A DNA stretch of 43,920 bases from Acaryochloris sp. IP29b_bin.148 (GCF_028285565.1 NZ_JANQOY010000212.1:1-43920); one strand, 5' to 3'; shown: positions 25,739 to 35,180, counted from the first letter of the stretch. Translations and numbers: made by a program. Notes: a model not told the origin generated them from the sequence alone.

Positions 25739-27127
25739 ATGGACGACAAACAACCCATTCAAGTGATTGGGGGAGGACTCGCAGGGACTGAGGCCGCTTG
25801 GCAAATTGCCCAAGCCGGATGGCCCGTGGTTTTGCATGAGATGCGCTCAGTGGCGGAAGAACGGCTGACCCCCGCGCATCATACCGATCAGTTGGCTGAG
25901 TTGGTCTGCAGTAATTCCTTCGGTGCACAATCTAGCGATCGCGCCGCCGGATTGCTCCATGCAGAACTGCGCCAGCTCGGTTCCCTAATTATTCGCAAGG
26001 CCGATGAACATCAAGTTCCAGCTGGCGGCGCATTAGCGGTTGACCGAGGCATCTTTAGTCGCGATCTAACCGAAACCTTGGCGAAGCACCCTTGTGTCGA
26101 ATTGCGCCGGGGTGAAGTGCCTACTTTGCCCGCCGATGGCATTGTCGTATTGACCTCTGGACCGTTGACCAGTGCCGCTTTAACGGAGAGTTTGCACCAA
26201 TTTACGGGCCAAGATTATCTCAGTTTCTTTGATGCCGCCAGTCCGATCATTGTCGGCGAATCCATTAACCGAGACGTAGCATTTCTAGCCTCTCGCTACG
26301 ACCGAGGCGAAGCAGCCTATCTCAACTGCCCCATGAATCGGGAGCAATATTTAGCCTTTTGGCAGGCCCTCTGTGAAGCGGAACAGGCTGAACTCAAAGA
26401 CTTTGAAAAAGAAACCGCTAAATTCTTCGAGGGTTGCTTACCCATTGAAGAAATGGCTTGCCGGGGCGAAGACACCATGCGCTACGGTCCCCTCAAGCCC
26501 GTGGGCTTATTCGATGACCGCTACGGTGATTTTAAAGCACCGGAAAACCAGCAATATCGTCCCTATGCTGTGGCTCAACTCCGCCAGGAAGATAAGGCGG
26601 GCAAGCTATGGAATTTAGTCGGTTTCCAGACGAATCTGCGCTGGGGTGAACAAAAGCGGGTGTTCCAAATGATTCCGGGGTTGGAGTCGGCAGAATTTGT
26701 GCGTATGGGGGTAATGCATCGCAATACCTTTATCAATGCGCCGGAATTGCTTTATCCCACCTTGCAGTTTAAGCAACGGCCTACGTTACTGGCAGCAGGA
26801 CAGTTGGTCGGAACGGAAGGCTATACGGCAGCGACGGCAGGAGGGTGGCTAGCAGGAACGAACGCAGTGCGATTGGCCCAAGGACTGGAACCTGTGGTCC
26901 TGCCAACCACCACCATGAGTGGTTCGCTGTTTGAATTTATTAGTTCAGCCACACCCAAGCATTTTCAGCCGATGCCACCTAACTTTGGCATTATTCCTGA
27001 TCTGTCGCAGCGGATTCGAAATAAGCGAGAACGATATGGTGCTTATCGCGATCGCGCCTTAGTCGATCTAATAGCCTGGATTTCTGAGCCTTCTGTCTTT
27101 CGTCAAGCAGCGATAGTCAGCAATTAA
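25739..27127 (+). CDS. trmFO: tRNA (uracil-5-)-methyltransferase TrmFO
   Basis: A 462-residue flavoenzyme that methylates U54 of tRNAs using methylenetetrahydrofolate. Seen: FAD-binding '[16 protein letters not shown]', '[20 protein letters not shown]' , '[18 protein letters not shown]' and '[20 protein letters not shown]', which holds the conserved Cys. Length is normal. The start is debatable: ATG 25739 gives the usual N-terminus, but the strong AAGGAGA site ends 18 bases before it and only 3 bases before an in-frame TTG at 25724, which would add five residues. Cytoplasmic; single gene. Confidence 0.95.
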   Translation: MDDKQPIQVIGGGLAGTEAAWQIAQAGWPVVLHEMRSVAEERLTPAHHTDQLAELVCSNSFGAQSSDRAAGLLHAELRQLGSLIIRKADEHQVPAGGALAVDRGIFSRDLTETLAKHPCVELRRGEVPTLPADGIVVLTSGPLTSAALTESLHQFTGQDYLSFFDAASPIIVGESINRDVAFLASRYDRGEAAYLNCPMNREQYLAFWQALCEAEQAELKDFEKETAKFFEGCLPIEEMACRGEDTMRYGPLKPVGLFDDRYGDFKAPENQQYRPYAVAQLRQEDKAGKLWNLVGFQTNLRWGEQKRVFQMIPGLESAEFVRMGVMHRNTFINAPELLYPTLQFKQRPTLLAAGQLVGTEGYTAATAGGWLAGTNAVRLAQGLEPVVLPTTTMSGSLFEFISSATPKHFQPMPPNFGIIPDLSQRIRNKRERYGAYRDRALVDLIAWISEPSVFRQAAIVSN

Positions 27128-27194
27128 CGGTTTAATTTTGACGGATGTGCGGTTTGATTCGACAGTAATCCTATTTGAATCGAGTGGGAATATC

Positions 27195-27476
27195 TCAAGC
27201 TATCAATGACTGAACATGACGGATAGGCCGGTTTGCAGATAGATCATATATTGCCTGTAGGTTCAACCAAAATTCGGGCGTGGTATTGAATGCTTCGGAT
27301 AATAGCCATGCTGTTTCTGGAGAGATCCCTCTTTTTCCTCGAACAATTTCGTTAACCCTTTGAACAGGGATATCGACATGAAGAGCTAACGCTTTTTGAG
27401 TTAAGCCTAAAGGCTCAAGGAATTGTTTTAGCAAAATCTTGCCAGGATGGGTAGCAATTCTATTGCTGGGAATCAT
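27195..27476 (-). CDS. higA: HigA-type antitoxin
   Basis: A 93-residue XRE/HTH protein of the HigA (VapI) family: 'RIATHPGKILLKQFLEPLGL', 'TQKALALHVDIPVQRVNEIV' helix-turn-helix, 'RGKRGISPETAWLLSEAF' and 'FWLNLQAIYDL'. It neutralises the partner toxin and probably represses the promoter with it. It begins 17 nt after the toxin gene; this toxin-first order is characteristic of higBA. Confidence 0.92.
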   Translation of the reverse strand: MIPSNRIATHPGKILLKQFLEPLGLTQKALALHVDIPVQRVNEIVRGKRGISPETAWLLSEAFNTTPEFWLNLQAIYDLSANRPIRHVQSLIA

Positions 27477-27493
27477 AATGCCCCTCTACTATC

Positions 27494-27784
27494 TCAGTGA
27501 TAATCAACAATTTGAACCTCGTAGGCATTGCCATCTATCCAGCGAAAGACAATACGCCATTGGGAATTGATACGAATGCTATACAAGCCAGACAAATCTC
27601 CTTTCAGAGCCTCTAATCTATTGCCCGGAGGAGATTGCAAATCATTGAGTGATTGCGCTGCATTCAGCATGTCAAGTTTATAGAGAGCAGATTCTTGGAT
27701 TTGGGTGGGTAATTTTCGAGAATGACGGCTGGACACACCATGAAATAAATCTGAAGTAGCCCGATCATTAAACGAAACTATCAT
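27494..27784 (-). CDS. higB: HigB/RelE-type toxin
   Basis: A 96-residue RelE-superfamily toxin of the HigB type, known to cleave mRNA at ribosomes. Signs: 'FNDRATSDLFHG' at the N-terminus, 'PPGNRLEALKGDLSGLYSIR', 'INSQWRIVFRWIDGNAYEVQ' and a terminal 'IVDYH', the usual ending with the active-site His. It is complete, with the antitoxin directly downstream. Confidence 0.92.
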   Translation of the reverse strand: MIVSFNDRATSDLFHGVSSRHSRKLPTQIQESALYKLDMLNAAQSLNDLQSPPGNRLEALKGDLSGLYSIRINSQWRIVFRWIDGNAYEVQIVDYH

Positions 27785-27935
27785 GAACTAAAATTAACAG
27801 ATTCACGGAATCCATGCAATTCTCTGAAATAGTCAATACGCAAGGACTAAAGGCATAAAGTGATAGGGCAGCCTGGATATTATGACTGCAATTTCCGCCA
27901 CTGTTGTAGATAAAAGAACCAGAGGGGCCGATCAG

Positions 27936-29483
27936 TTAAGAGAGCTTTGTCAGGAGTTTCAGCAACTTAATCGTTCCGGGCTTTAATAAGGTCCTACGGT
28001 AGGTATCTGCTGCCTTCTTAATCGCTTCCGCTTGGGTGGGATAGGGGTGAATAACGCTAGCCATACTGCCCAAGCCCACTTTGCCAATCATCGCAGTGGT
28101 GATTTCGCTAATCATTTCTCCTGCATGGCGGGCAACGATGGTTGCTCCTAAAATTTTGTCCGATCCTTTTTCCAAGTGAATTTTGACAAACCCCTCTTCT
28201 TCGCCATCCGCAAGAGCGCGATCGACATCATCAAAGAGAATTTTGATCGTATGGAGGTCCATACCTTGATCCTGAGCCTCATGTTCGTATAGACCCACAT
28301 GGGCAATCTCTGGATCGGTAAAGGTCACCCAGGGCATAACCAAATCACTGCGCTTATATTTGCCAATTCCAAAGGGCGAAAACAGCGTATTTTTAAGCAC
28401 AATCCGGGCTGCGGCATCGGCTGCATGGGTAAACTTCCAATTCATGCAGATATCCCCAGCTGCATAAATTTTAGGGTTGGTGGTCTGCAAATAATCGTTG
28501 ACGAATACGCCCTGGCGGCTATCGTATTCAACCCCTACCGTTTCTAGATTTAGCCCTTCCACATTCGGGGCTCGGCCTGCCCCAGCCAAAATTTCATCCA
28601 CCACAACGGACTCTTCCCGGCCATTGCAGGCATAATAAATGACCTTCCCGGCAGGGGTTTGCTCTACACGCTTCATTTGACAGGCTAAAACCAGCTGAAT
28701 CCCCTCTCGCAGAAACGCTTGCTGGACAATTTCTGCCGCATCCGCATCTTCTTTATTGAGGAGATGAGATCCTCGATGGAAGAGGATGACCTGACTCCCG
28801 AGACGATGAAAAGATTGAGCCAGTTCACAGCCAATGGGTCCTCCCCCAATGACGGCCAAACGCTTGGGGCTTTGCGTTAAGGAGAAGACCGTTTCATTGG
28901 TCAAATAGCCCACTTCTTCAATGCCCTCAATCCGAGGTTTGACTGCTCGTGCCCCTGTCGTGATGACTGCTTTCTTAAAGCGTAGGGTTTGACCGTCAAC
29001 GGAGACCGTATTCGGACCTGTAAATTGTCCCTCCCCCAGGAACATATCGACACCGGATTTCGCCGCTGCGTCTGCCGAGTCTACAGGACTAATGCGCGCT
29101 CGAACTTGTCGCATCCGTTCCATCACTGCCGGAAAGTCTACATCGATGTGGGTGGGTGGATGAATACCAAAGGGTTTAGCATCCCGGATATCAGCTGCGG
29201 TTCGGGCCGACCGAATCAGACATTTGGAGGGAACACAGCCCACATTTAAGCAATCTCCCCCCATTAAATGTTTTTCAATCAAGGCCACTTTCAGCCCCAC
29301 CCCTAAGCCTGCGGCTCCTTTCGCCGTCACCAAGCCTGCCGTCCCTGAACCAATCACCACTAAGTCGTAACACTCAGCAGGGGTAGGATTCACCCAGTCT
29401 GAAGGATGAACATTGGCGATGAGTTTCCGATTGTACTCATCCATAGGGGCAAGGGTTACACCGGTAAACGAGGGTTGAGTCAT
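27936..29483 (-). CDS. Mercuric-reductase-like FAD disulfide oxidoreductase
   Basis: A 515-residue class I pyridine-nucleotide disulfide oxidoreductase. FAD-binding 'YDLVVIGSGTAGLVTAKGAA', the redox pair in 'GGDCLNVGCVPSKCLIRS' (Cys-x4-Cys), NAD(P)-binding 'LAVIGGGPIGCELAQSFHRLG', a second FAD motif 'IYAAGDICMNWKFTHAA' and a C-terminal dimer domain with 'HPYPTQAEAIKKAAD'. There is no N-terminal metal-binding domain, and the C-terminus lacks the Cys-Cys pair that MerA uses to pass on Hg(II), so mercury reduction is unlikely. Dihydrolipoamide dehydrogenase is another relative, but no E1/E2 genes are near. The start may be Met13. Confidence 0.88.
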   Translation of the reverse strand: MTQPSFTGVTLAPMDEYNRKLIANVHPSDWVNPTPAECYDLVVIGSGTAGLVTAKGAAGLGVGLKVALIEKHLMGGDCLNVGCVPSKCLIRSARTAADIRDAKPFGIHPPTHIDVDFPAVMERMRQVRARISPVDSADAAAKSGVDMFLGEGQFTGPNTVSVDGQTLRFKKAVITTGARAVKPRIEGIEEVGYLTNETVFSLTQSPKRLAVIGGGPIGCELAQSFHRLGSQVILFHRGSHLLNKEDADAAEIVQQAFLREGIQLVLACQMKRVEQTPAGKVIYYACNGREESVVVDEILAGAGRAPNVEGLNLETVGVEYDSRQGVFVNDYLQTTNPKIYAAGDICMNWKFTHAADAAARIVLKNTLFSPFGIGKYKRSDLVMPWVTFTDPEIAHVGLYEHEAQDQGMDLHTIKILFDDVDRALADGEEEGFVKIHLEKGSDKILGATIVARHAGEMISEITTAMIGKVGLGSMASVIHPYPTQAEAIKKAADTYRRTLLKPGTIKLLKLLTKLS

Positions 29484-29566
29484 GGGGTTAAACTCCTATA
29501 AATTGGACGATCTCAAGAATTAGCGATGCTGTGTAACAAACGGACAAGCCCCCTTAAACTTCACCA

Positions 29567-30640
29567 TTATGCATTCTCAGAACCTGCTGAGCGTTGGGCC
29601 GCGTAAAGGGCAGAGCCAATAAGCCCCACTTTCGGATTAAGGACAATATGAATCGGGATATTTTGAAGTAAGGCACTGACGCGTCCTTTTTGATGGAAGG
29701 CTTGGAGGAACTCACCGCTTTGGAGTAAAGGCAGAATTTTAGGGGCAATCCCGCCCGCAATATATAGTCCGCCGTAGGGCAAGAGTTTGAGGGCTAAATT
29801 CCCTGCTTCTGCACCATAGGCTGCAATAAAGAGAGCCATGGTCTGTTGACAGAGGGCGTCGGTTTCGGCCAGAGCGGCTTGGGCGATCGCAGCGGCCGGA
29901 TCCGGCCGCTGCTCAGTCGGAGTATTCTCCTGTTCCCAAGCCTGAAATACTTGCGCAATGAGGGGAGATTCCGCGGTTGACCCTAAGCTGCGCAGACACT
30001 CATAAATCGAGACAATCCCTTGTCCAGAGACCACCCGTTCAACGGAAACCCGATTGATCTTTTTCTCTTCCAATAAAAAACGGAGCAGTTGAAAATCGAC
30101 TGGGGTACGAGGGGCAAAGTCAGAATGTCCGCCCTCACTAGGAAACACCTGATAACCCGTGTTAGAGGGTATTAGAAAGCCTTCCCCTAAGCCTGTTCCT
30201 GCTCCAATAACTGCGATCGGAGCGTGGGGGTTAGATGGTTTGGCTTGCAAGGTTGCCAAGTCTTGCTCTGCCAATCCCAAGACACCATATCCGACCGAGG
30301 CAAAGTCATTGATCAAGGCGACCTGGGCAAATCCAAACTCTTGCTGAATCCGACTGGCCGTCAGTGACCAGGATAGGTTGGTTAATTCTGAAGTATTGTC
30401 AATGACCGGACCTGCAATGCCAAAACAGGCGGATTGGATGGGATGAGAAATTTCGACTGATGATTGGGCCAAAAACTGCTCAATCATCGGGCTCAGATCA
30501 GGAAAAGCCTGACTCGGATACGTCTGTTCATGGAGTGTTGTTAGGTGAGGAATTCGCTGCTGAGGGGAGGGGCAAGCAACATTAACCAAACGAAGGATCG
30601 TTTTAGTGCCGCCAATATCTCCGGCCAGAATGGTGTGCAT
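29567..30640 (-). CDS. glk: Glucokinase
   Basis: A 357-residue ROK/hexokinase-fold glucokinase of the Glk family: N-terminal phosphate loop 'LAGDIGGTKTILRLV', catalytic Asp in 'QVALINDFASVGYG', 'VIGAGTGLGEGFLI', 'FPSEGGHSDFAPRT' (sugar site) and C-terminal 'GGLYIAGGIAPKILP'. It phosphorylates glucose at O6 with ATP and feeds glycolysis and the oxidative pentose pathway. Length is normal. The oxidoreductase downstream starts 83 bp later on the same strand and may be cotranscribed. Confidence 0.95.
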   Translation of the reverse strand: MHTILAGDIGGTKTILRLVNVACPSPQQRIPHLTTLHEQTYPSQAFPDLSPMIEQFLAQSSVEISHPIQSACFGIAGPVIDNTSELTNLSWSLTASRIQQEFGFAQVALINDFASVGYGVLGLAEQDLATLQAKPSNPHAPIAVIGAGTGLGEGFLIPSNTGYQVFPSEGGHSDFAPRTPVDFQLLRFLLEEKKINRVSVERVVSGQGIVSIYECLRSLGSTAESPLIAQVFQAWEQENTPTEQRPDPAAAIAQAALAETDALCQQTMALFIAAYGAEAGNLALKLLPYGGLYIAGGIAPKILPLLQSGEFLQAFHQKGRVSALLQNIPIHIVLNPKVGLIGSALYAAQRSAGSENA

Positions 30641-30809
30641 AGCCTGCCTTTAGACCAATACGATGGTTCCGGATCTGTTTAAGAGGGTACTGCTGAGATG
30701 CAGAGAGAATGACAACCTAAAAATTAAGCTGAGTGATAATATCCCTGACCTATTGATTTCTGAACAGTCTGCTTGCGTGAATCTGCATAGGTACATCGTT
30801 AGTATCCTT

Positions 30810-30841
30810 CTATCGCCAATGTTTCCTATCGCCAATGTTTC
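30810..30841. repeat. Perfect 16-bp tandem direct repeat (x2)
   Basis: CTATCGCCAATGTTTC occurs twice with no spacer (30810-30825, 30826-30841), 170-200 bp upstream of the glk start. It might be a duplicated regulator site or a simple replication slip. Confidence 0.7.
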
Positions 30842-30978
30842 GACCCTAACCTTGAAACCTGAGAAATAAATGATGTAATCCTGGGGATGATAAACCATAT
30901 TTCTGAGAAAAGCCTGAAAAGACTCAGCCTTGGCGAAGGCCCTCACTTGTGTCGAGACTACTCCTTGCCTTCACAGCA

Positions 30979-31012
30979 AAGCCCTCAAGGATCATGACAT
31001 CTTTGAGGGCTT
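30979..31012 (-). terminator. Strong hairpin downstream of the small basic protein gene
   Basis: AAGCCCTCAAGGA (30979-30991) pairs with TCTTTGAGGGCTT (31000-31012) over 13 bp with one wobble, around an 8-nt loop. On the minus strand it lies about 160 nt after the 64-residue gene. Flanking T-runs are weak, so this could be a terminator or a structured leader element of the glk transcript. Confidence 0.45.
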
Positions 31013-31173
31013 GTATGGTCTTGGTTTAGATAGACGTAGCCTAAGGCATCAGAACGGGATTCAGTGCCAATGCTCAAGACAAATAAGTTTTAAGTCTTCC
31101 ATTCAAGATGTTGCGTGATTGGAGAACTCACTAGAAACGATGGGCAAACCCAAATAACAGGTGTCCTCAGGTT

Positions 31174-31368
31174 TTAATCTGTGGCAGAAGATGAATCAGA
31201 ATTCGATTCTTGATTTTCTCCCTCTTGGTTGTCTGTAGAGGATTCTTGACGATTGGAGTTGTATTGTCGTCTACCGAAGCGACCAGAGCCAGAGCGCTTG
31301 CGAAATTTCCGGGCATAGGCTTGGTTTCGCAGAGCTTTTTCTTTTTTTAGGTTGCGGCGCTTAGCCAT
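31174..31368 (-). CDS. Small basic protein, conserved-looking
   Basis: A 64-residue protein with two halves: a strongly basic N-terminus ('AKRRNLKKEKALRNQAYARK', then 'FRKRSGSGRFGRRQ') and an acidic, Ser/Asn/Glu-rich tail. The basic half resembles a nucleic-acid-binding or ribosome-associated segment. I recall similar short proteins in other cyanobacteria, without a known role. The tail is likely disordered. It is divergent from scpB. Confidence 0.6.
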   Translation of the reverse strand: MAKRRNLKKEKALRNQAYARKFRKRSGSGRFGRRQYNSNRQESSTDNQEGENQESNSDSSSATD

Positions 31369-31650
31369 AAATACCTCAACGAAGATAATGGGTTTTTAAT
31401 GCCTTAACAGCAGATACTGAATGATATTTTTACGGCAACGTTGAAATCAGCCGAACAATTTATGGTATCACACGGATGAATTTTTCTACCTGACTCAATC
31501 GGTTCAATGTTTGCTGGGAGTATAGGGGGCAATCTGGATGATATCGCCCGAAATAGTTGCTCACTGTTGCGATCGCAAGTAGAGAAGCTATCATTGGCGC
31601 AAGACTGATCGTCTTTACCCTCTCCAGTTTTGACTCAGGAGCTTTTTGCT

Positions 31651-32148
31651 GTGGTTGATTCAACTCATCCAGCGACATCCACCCGTCTGGCAACGGTGAT
31701 TGAGGCCATTCTCTACCTCAAGGCCCAACCCTTGTCCCTGACTAAAATTGTGGAATACGCCCAGTGCGATCGCGACGAGGCCGAAGATGCCCTGATCGAA
31801 CTGATGCAGGACTATGCCCATCGTGATAGTGCCTTAGAAATTGTCGAAACCGATGATGGCTTTAGCCTCCAACTGCGTCAAACCTATCAAAGCATGGTCA
31901 ACACCCTCGTTCCCGTCGATTTAGGCGTAGGGGCTCAAAGAACCTTAGCTGCCATTGCGCTTAAAGGCCCCATTGCCCAAACCGATCTAGTTGAGTTGAG
32001 AGGCTCAGGGGCTTATCAGCATGTGCAGGAATTGGTAGAAAAAGGCTTTGTCCAAAAACGCCGTCAATCCAGTGGCCGCTCCTACCGAGTCCAGATCACG
32101 GATCAGTTCTACCAATATTTTCAAATTGACCAGCTGCCTAAGATTTAA
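31651..32148 (+). CDS. scpB: Segregation and condensation protein B
   Basis: A ScpB of 165 residues, the kleisin-associated winged-helix subunit of the SMC-ScpAB chromosome condensin. Seen: 'TRLATVIEAILYLKAQPLSL', 'EDALIELMQDYAHRDSALEI', 'QRTLAAIALKGPIAQTDLVE' and 'VQELVEKGFVQKRRQSSGRS'. I choose GTG 31651 because AGGAG lies at 31637-31641, nine bases upstream; TTG 31630 would add seven residues and has the same AGGAG inside it. Neither scpA nor smc is next to it. Confidence 0.9.
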   Translation: MVDSTHPATSTRLATVIEAILYLKAQPLSLTKIVEYAQCDRDEAEDALIELMQDYAHRDSALEIVETDDGFSLQLRQTYQSMVNTLVPVDLGVGAQRTLAAIALKGPIAQTDLVELRGSGAYQHVQELVEKGFVQKRRQSSGRSYRVQITDQFYQYFQIDQLPKI

Positions 32149-33019
32149 AGTTGAATTTGTCGGATTTTTGTAGCCCAGACAACCGCTTTTTAGGGTTGAG
32201 GTTGCTAAATTTGCAAAGGCGACCAAACTCAACCCAGCCATAAAGGTTATTCCAACGTAGAACTTGACAGCGAGTTTGTCGGTCAAACACCCCAGTTAGG
32301 TTTCCCCTTGACTCCACATATTCTTTCGCTCGTAAGGATAAGCGCTGTATGCTATGCGATACCTGTCAGAGAAGGCAAGCATGTATACCGCTTGCCTTAG
32401 CTCAGACTGACACCACCTTGCGCCACCAACTAGGAACGCTACAACAGTGCGATCTTCATCTCATCCCTGCCACCCCTCACGGCCATAAACTCCACCAATG
32501 GCTCGGGAGGCTCTATCGTCTCCTCAAAAACCTACTTCTGTTTTGTACCTCTTCGGTTTACCATAGGTTTTTGGTTAACTCGGGTTAACGGATGGTGAAA
32601 GCTAAGTTAATATCTTCTAGTGAAGTACAGGGGTTACGCTAGACCGTTATTCCCACACTTGCTAGGTGAACTAGATTAAATCTTCCTCCTTTGCATGTTG
32701 GACTGAGACTCAAGCATCAACACCAATGGAGCTATTGTCCTTAGGTTTAAGGTCAACCTCTGATGGAACAATTGTTTTTGCCTCTTGTCATTCTTATTTA
32801 TCTGGGGGACTTGCAATAGGATCTTGAACAGTTTCACCAGAACGTTGTTGAGATTTAGGGATTGTGGTGATCGGGGCTATGCAGGGTATTGCACGAGAAC
32901 GTATCGGATTAAACACAACCCAATTCTTCCAGAGAAACCCATTCCATTACGCCGCTGTCATTCGGTTAATGCACTAGGTTGCTCCAAAACCCTCAATTCT
33001 GCGAAGGAGATATGTTTTA
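32149..33019. other. Long region between scpB and inositol-phosphate synthase
   Basis: 871 bp containing one doubtful small frame (32349-32588, listed). The last 430 bp before the synthase have no gene and may be a promoter or long leader. Just before its GTG start is a strong AAGGAG (33004-33009) and a two-codon frame, ATG TTT TAG (33012-33020), sharing one base with the GTG; its ATG is too close to the ribosome site to be used efficiently. Confidence 0.4.
32349..32588 (+). CDS. Doubtful small Cys-containing protein
   Basis: A 79-residue frame from ATG 32349. Its start, 'MLCDTCQRRQACIPLALAQ', has Cys-x2-Cys and a third Cys six residues on, suggestive of a metal site, followed by an amphipathic helix 'LHQWLGRLYRLLKNLLLF'. 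No ribosome site is evident and no family is recognised. It could be a real small protein or chance. Confidence 0.35.
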   Translation: MLCDTCQRRQACIPLALAQTDTTLRHQLGTLQQCDLHLIPATPHGHKLHQWLGRLYRLLKNLLLFCTSSVYHRFLVNSG

Positions 33020-34123
33020 GTGGAAAAAATCAAGATAGCAGTCATCGGGATTGGCAACTGTGCAAGCTCCCTGATTCAAGGCATTGAGTATTACAAAACT
33101 AAAAGTCCCGAAGAAGCAATTGGCATTATGCATTGGGATATCGGTGGGTTTAAACCCCACGATATTGAAGTGGTTGCAGCGTTTGATGTTGATCAGCGAA
33201 AAGTGGGCCAGGATTTGTCAGCAGCCATTTTTGCGCCCCCCAACTGTACGACCGTTTTTTGCTCAGAGATTCCAACCACTGGCGTTAAAGTCTCGATGGG
33301 CAAGATCTTGGATGGCTTCTCTGACCATATGAGTCATCATAAGCCTGAGTACACCTTTGTTCTGAGCCAGGAAGCAGAACCCACTAAAGCGGATGTGGTC
33401 AAAACGCTCAAGGATTCAGGTGCCGAAATTTTGGTGAACTATTTACCTGTGGGCTCAGAAGAAGCCACCAGCTTTTACGCTGAATGTGCGATTGATGCTG
33501 GGGTCGGATTCGTCAATTGTATTCCTGTCTTTATTGCTAGCAATCCCTTGTGGGCCGAGAAATTCAAACAAAATAAGCTGCCGATTGTTGGAGATGATAT
33601 CAAAGCCCAACTCGGTGCCACGATTACCCACCGTACGCTATCTGATCTCTTCAAAAAGCGGGGGGTGAAGTTGGAGCGGACCTACCAACTGAATACTGGG
33701 GGGAATACCGATTTTCTCAATATGCTCAACCGCAGCCGTCTGGCTTCTAAGAAAGAATCCAAAACCGAGGCTGTCCAAGCGGTGTTGGGTGATCGCCTAG
33801 AGGACCACGATATCCATGTCGGTCCGAGCGATTATGTCTCTTGGCAGCAAGATAACAAAGTCTGTTTTATTCGGATGGAAGGCAAGCTATTCGGTGATGT
33901 TCCCATGAACTTGGAACTGCGCTTGTCCGTAGAAGACTCTCCTAACTCAGCTGGAGTGTCCATTGACGCCATCCGCTGCTGCAAAATGGCCCTGCAAGCC
34001 AAGAAAGGCGGAATTTTGCACTCACCTTCTGCCTTCTTTATGAAGCACCCTCCTCAGCAATTCACCGACCAAGAAGCCTATGAAATGACTGAGGATTTTA
34101 TTGCAGGTCGTCGAGATAACTAA
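33020..34123 (+). CDS. ino1: myo-Inositol-1-phosphate synthase
   Basis: A 367-residue protein of the short prokaryotic inositol-3-phosphate synthase type, which converts glucose 6-phosphate to inositol phosphate using NAD. N-terminal Rossmann 'KIAVIGIGNCASSLIQGIEY', then 'EVVAAFDVDQRKVGQDLS', 'FVNCIPVFIASNPLWAEKF', 'VGDDIKAQLGATITHRTL' (catalytic Lys region), 'LNTGGNTDFLNMLNRSRLAS' and 'KKESKTEAVQAVL'. The GTG start has AAGGAG ten bases upstream. Single gene. With glucokinase nearby it could draw on the same hexose phosphate, though they are not in an operon. Confidence 0.92.
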   Translation: MEKIKIAVIGIGNCASSLIQGIEYYKTKSPEEAIGIMHWDIGGFKPHDIEVVAAFDVDQRKVGQDLSAAIFAPPNCTTVFCSEIPTTGVKVSMGKILDGFSDHMSHHKPEYTFVLSQEAEPTKADVVKTLKDSGAEILVNYLPVGSEEATSFYAECAIDAGVGFVNCIPVFIASNPLWAEKFKQNKLPIVGDDIKAQLGATITHRTLSDLFKKRGVKLERTYQLNTGGNTDFLNMLNRSRLASKKESKTEAVQAVLGDRLEDHDIHVGPSDYVSWQQDNKVCFIRMEGKLFGDVPMNLELRLSVEDSPNSAGVSIDAIRCCKMALQAKKGGILHSPSAFFMKHPPQQFTDQEAYEMTEDFIAGRRDN

Positions 34124-34182
34124 CCAGAGCCAATATAAGCTAGCCTAGCTCCTTGCGTGACATGGCTGCTTAGCGATTAAGC

Positions 34183-34731
34183 TTAATAAGCATCTTGAAG
34201 TTCATAGAAGTCTGGACTGATATAGTCTTTGCGTAGGGGCCAACCCACCCAATCTTCGGGCATCAGGATGCGGGTAAGGTTAGGATGGCCTTCGTAGATA
34301 ATGCCATACATGTCATAGGTTTCCCGTTCCTGCCAATCGGATGCTTTCCACAGCCAATATAGAGAAGGAACGCGAGGGTTCTCGCGGGGCAGAAAAACCT
34401 TGATTCTCACTTCTGGTGGGCGATCCGCATCATCACTCAGTTTGAGAACATGATACATACTCACTAAATCCTGGCCGGGACCGGAATCATACCCGCCTTG
34501 GCATTGCAAATAGGTGTATCCCTCATCATTGAGAGCGGTTGCTACGGCAACTAGCTGATCGGCCTCAACTTTAATCATTTCCACCCCTAAATGATCTACC
34601 CCTAAGGGCTCAAGGGAAAATCCTACTTGAGAAAGCTTTTTGGCAACGGGGCCAGCTTCTACAATGGGGGCCGTTTGCTCTTCTGCCACGGATTGTTCGT
34701 CTTGCTTGGGGTCTGGAGAGGACTCAGCCAC
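34183..34731 (-). CDS. ndhJ: NAD(P)H-quinone oxidoreductase subunit J
   Basis: A 182-residue NdhJ (homologue of complex I 30-kDa/NuoC), part of the peripheral arm of the cyanobacterial NDH-1 complex on the thylakoid membrane. It shows '[20 protein letters not shown]', the family signature '[20 protein letters not shown]' and '[18 protein letters not shown]'. The N-terminal ~25 residues are acidic and variable. It starts 86 bp after ndhC. In most cyanobacteria ndhK lies between ndhC and ndhJ; here it does not. Confidence 0.95.
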   Translation of the reverse strand: MAESSPDPKQDEQSVAEEQTAPIVEAGPVAKKLSQVGFSLEPLGVDHLGVEMIKVEADQLVAVATALNDEGYTYLQCQGGYDSGPGQDLVSMYHVLKLSDDADRPPEVRIKVFLPRENPRVPSLYWLWKASDWQERETYDMYGIIYEGHPNLTRILMPEDWVGWPLRKDYISPDFYELQDAY

Positions 34732-34817
34732 CGTTTACTCCTTTATGTGTGTAATAGAGAGAATTTTAGAGAGGGGATAATAAAACCGAAGTCAATGGAA
34801 TGCTGATTAAATTTTCG

Positions 34818-35180
34818 CTAAGACCATTCCAATGCACCTTTGCGCCAAGCGTAAACCAAACCCACAATCAAGATGGCAATAAAAATTAGGGCTTCGATAA
34901 AAGCTAAGATCCCCAATTTGTGGAACGCGACTGCCCACGGGTAGAGAAAGACGGTTTCTACATCGAAGATGACAAAGACCAGGGCAAACATGTAGTAGCG
35001 AATATTGAATTGGATCCAAGCGCCCCCTACAGGTTCCATTCCTGATTCATAGGTCGTACGCCGAACCGCTCCTTGATTACTAGGACGCAACACTTTGGAG
35101 GCACTGAGTGCTAAAGCTGGGACTAAACTACACAGGAGTAAGAATCCCAAAAGATATTCGTAGCCACTGAGAGAAAACAT
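34818..35180 (-). CDS. ndhC: NAD(P)H-quinone oxidoreductase subunit 3
   Basis: A 120-residue, three-helix membrane subunit (NuoA homologue) of NDH-1. Signature '[20 protein letters not shown]' with the conserved loop, then '[20 protein letters not shown]' and a last helix '[19 protein letters not shown]'. Full length. It is the first gene of a short ndhC-ndhJ operon. The 86-bp spacer to ndhJ has no coding remnant of ndhK. Confidence 0.96.
   Translation of the reverse strand: MFSLSGYEYLLGFLLLCSLVPALALSASKVLRPSNQGAVRRTTYESGMEPVGGAWIQFNIRYYMFALVFVIFDVETVFLYPWAVAFHKLGILAFIEALIFIAILIVGLVYAWRKGALEWS

Larger units (their letters stand above)
30641..31173. other. Intergenic region upstream of glk
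   Basis: No supported gene in 533 bp; a 98-codon minus-strand frame at 30650-30946 has no family character. It contains a tandem 16-bp repeat and a strong hairpin, both listed. Confidence 0.4.

Noticed and set aside
27936-29483. True mercuric reductase (merA)
   Set aside because: It lacks the N-terminal metal-binding domain and the C-terminal Cys pair, and no mer genes are near.
30650-30946. A 98-codon minus-strand frame before glk
   Set aside because: No family pattern, and it spans the tandem repeat; not supported as a gene.
32005-32286. A minus-strand frame with a hydrophobic start (MTDKLAVKFYVGITFMAGLS)
   Set aside because: It runs into and overlaps scpB on the opposite strand and has no ribosome site; likely a shadow with a chance hydrophobic stretch.
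32617-32635. An NtcA-like GTA...TAC motif upstream of the inositol-phosphate synthase
   Set aside because: The spacer is 7 bases, not the required 8, and no suitable -10 follows.
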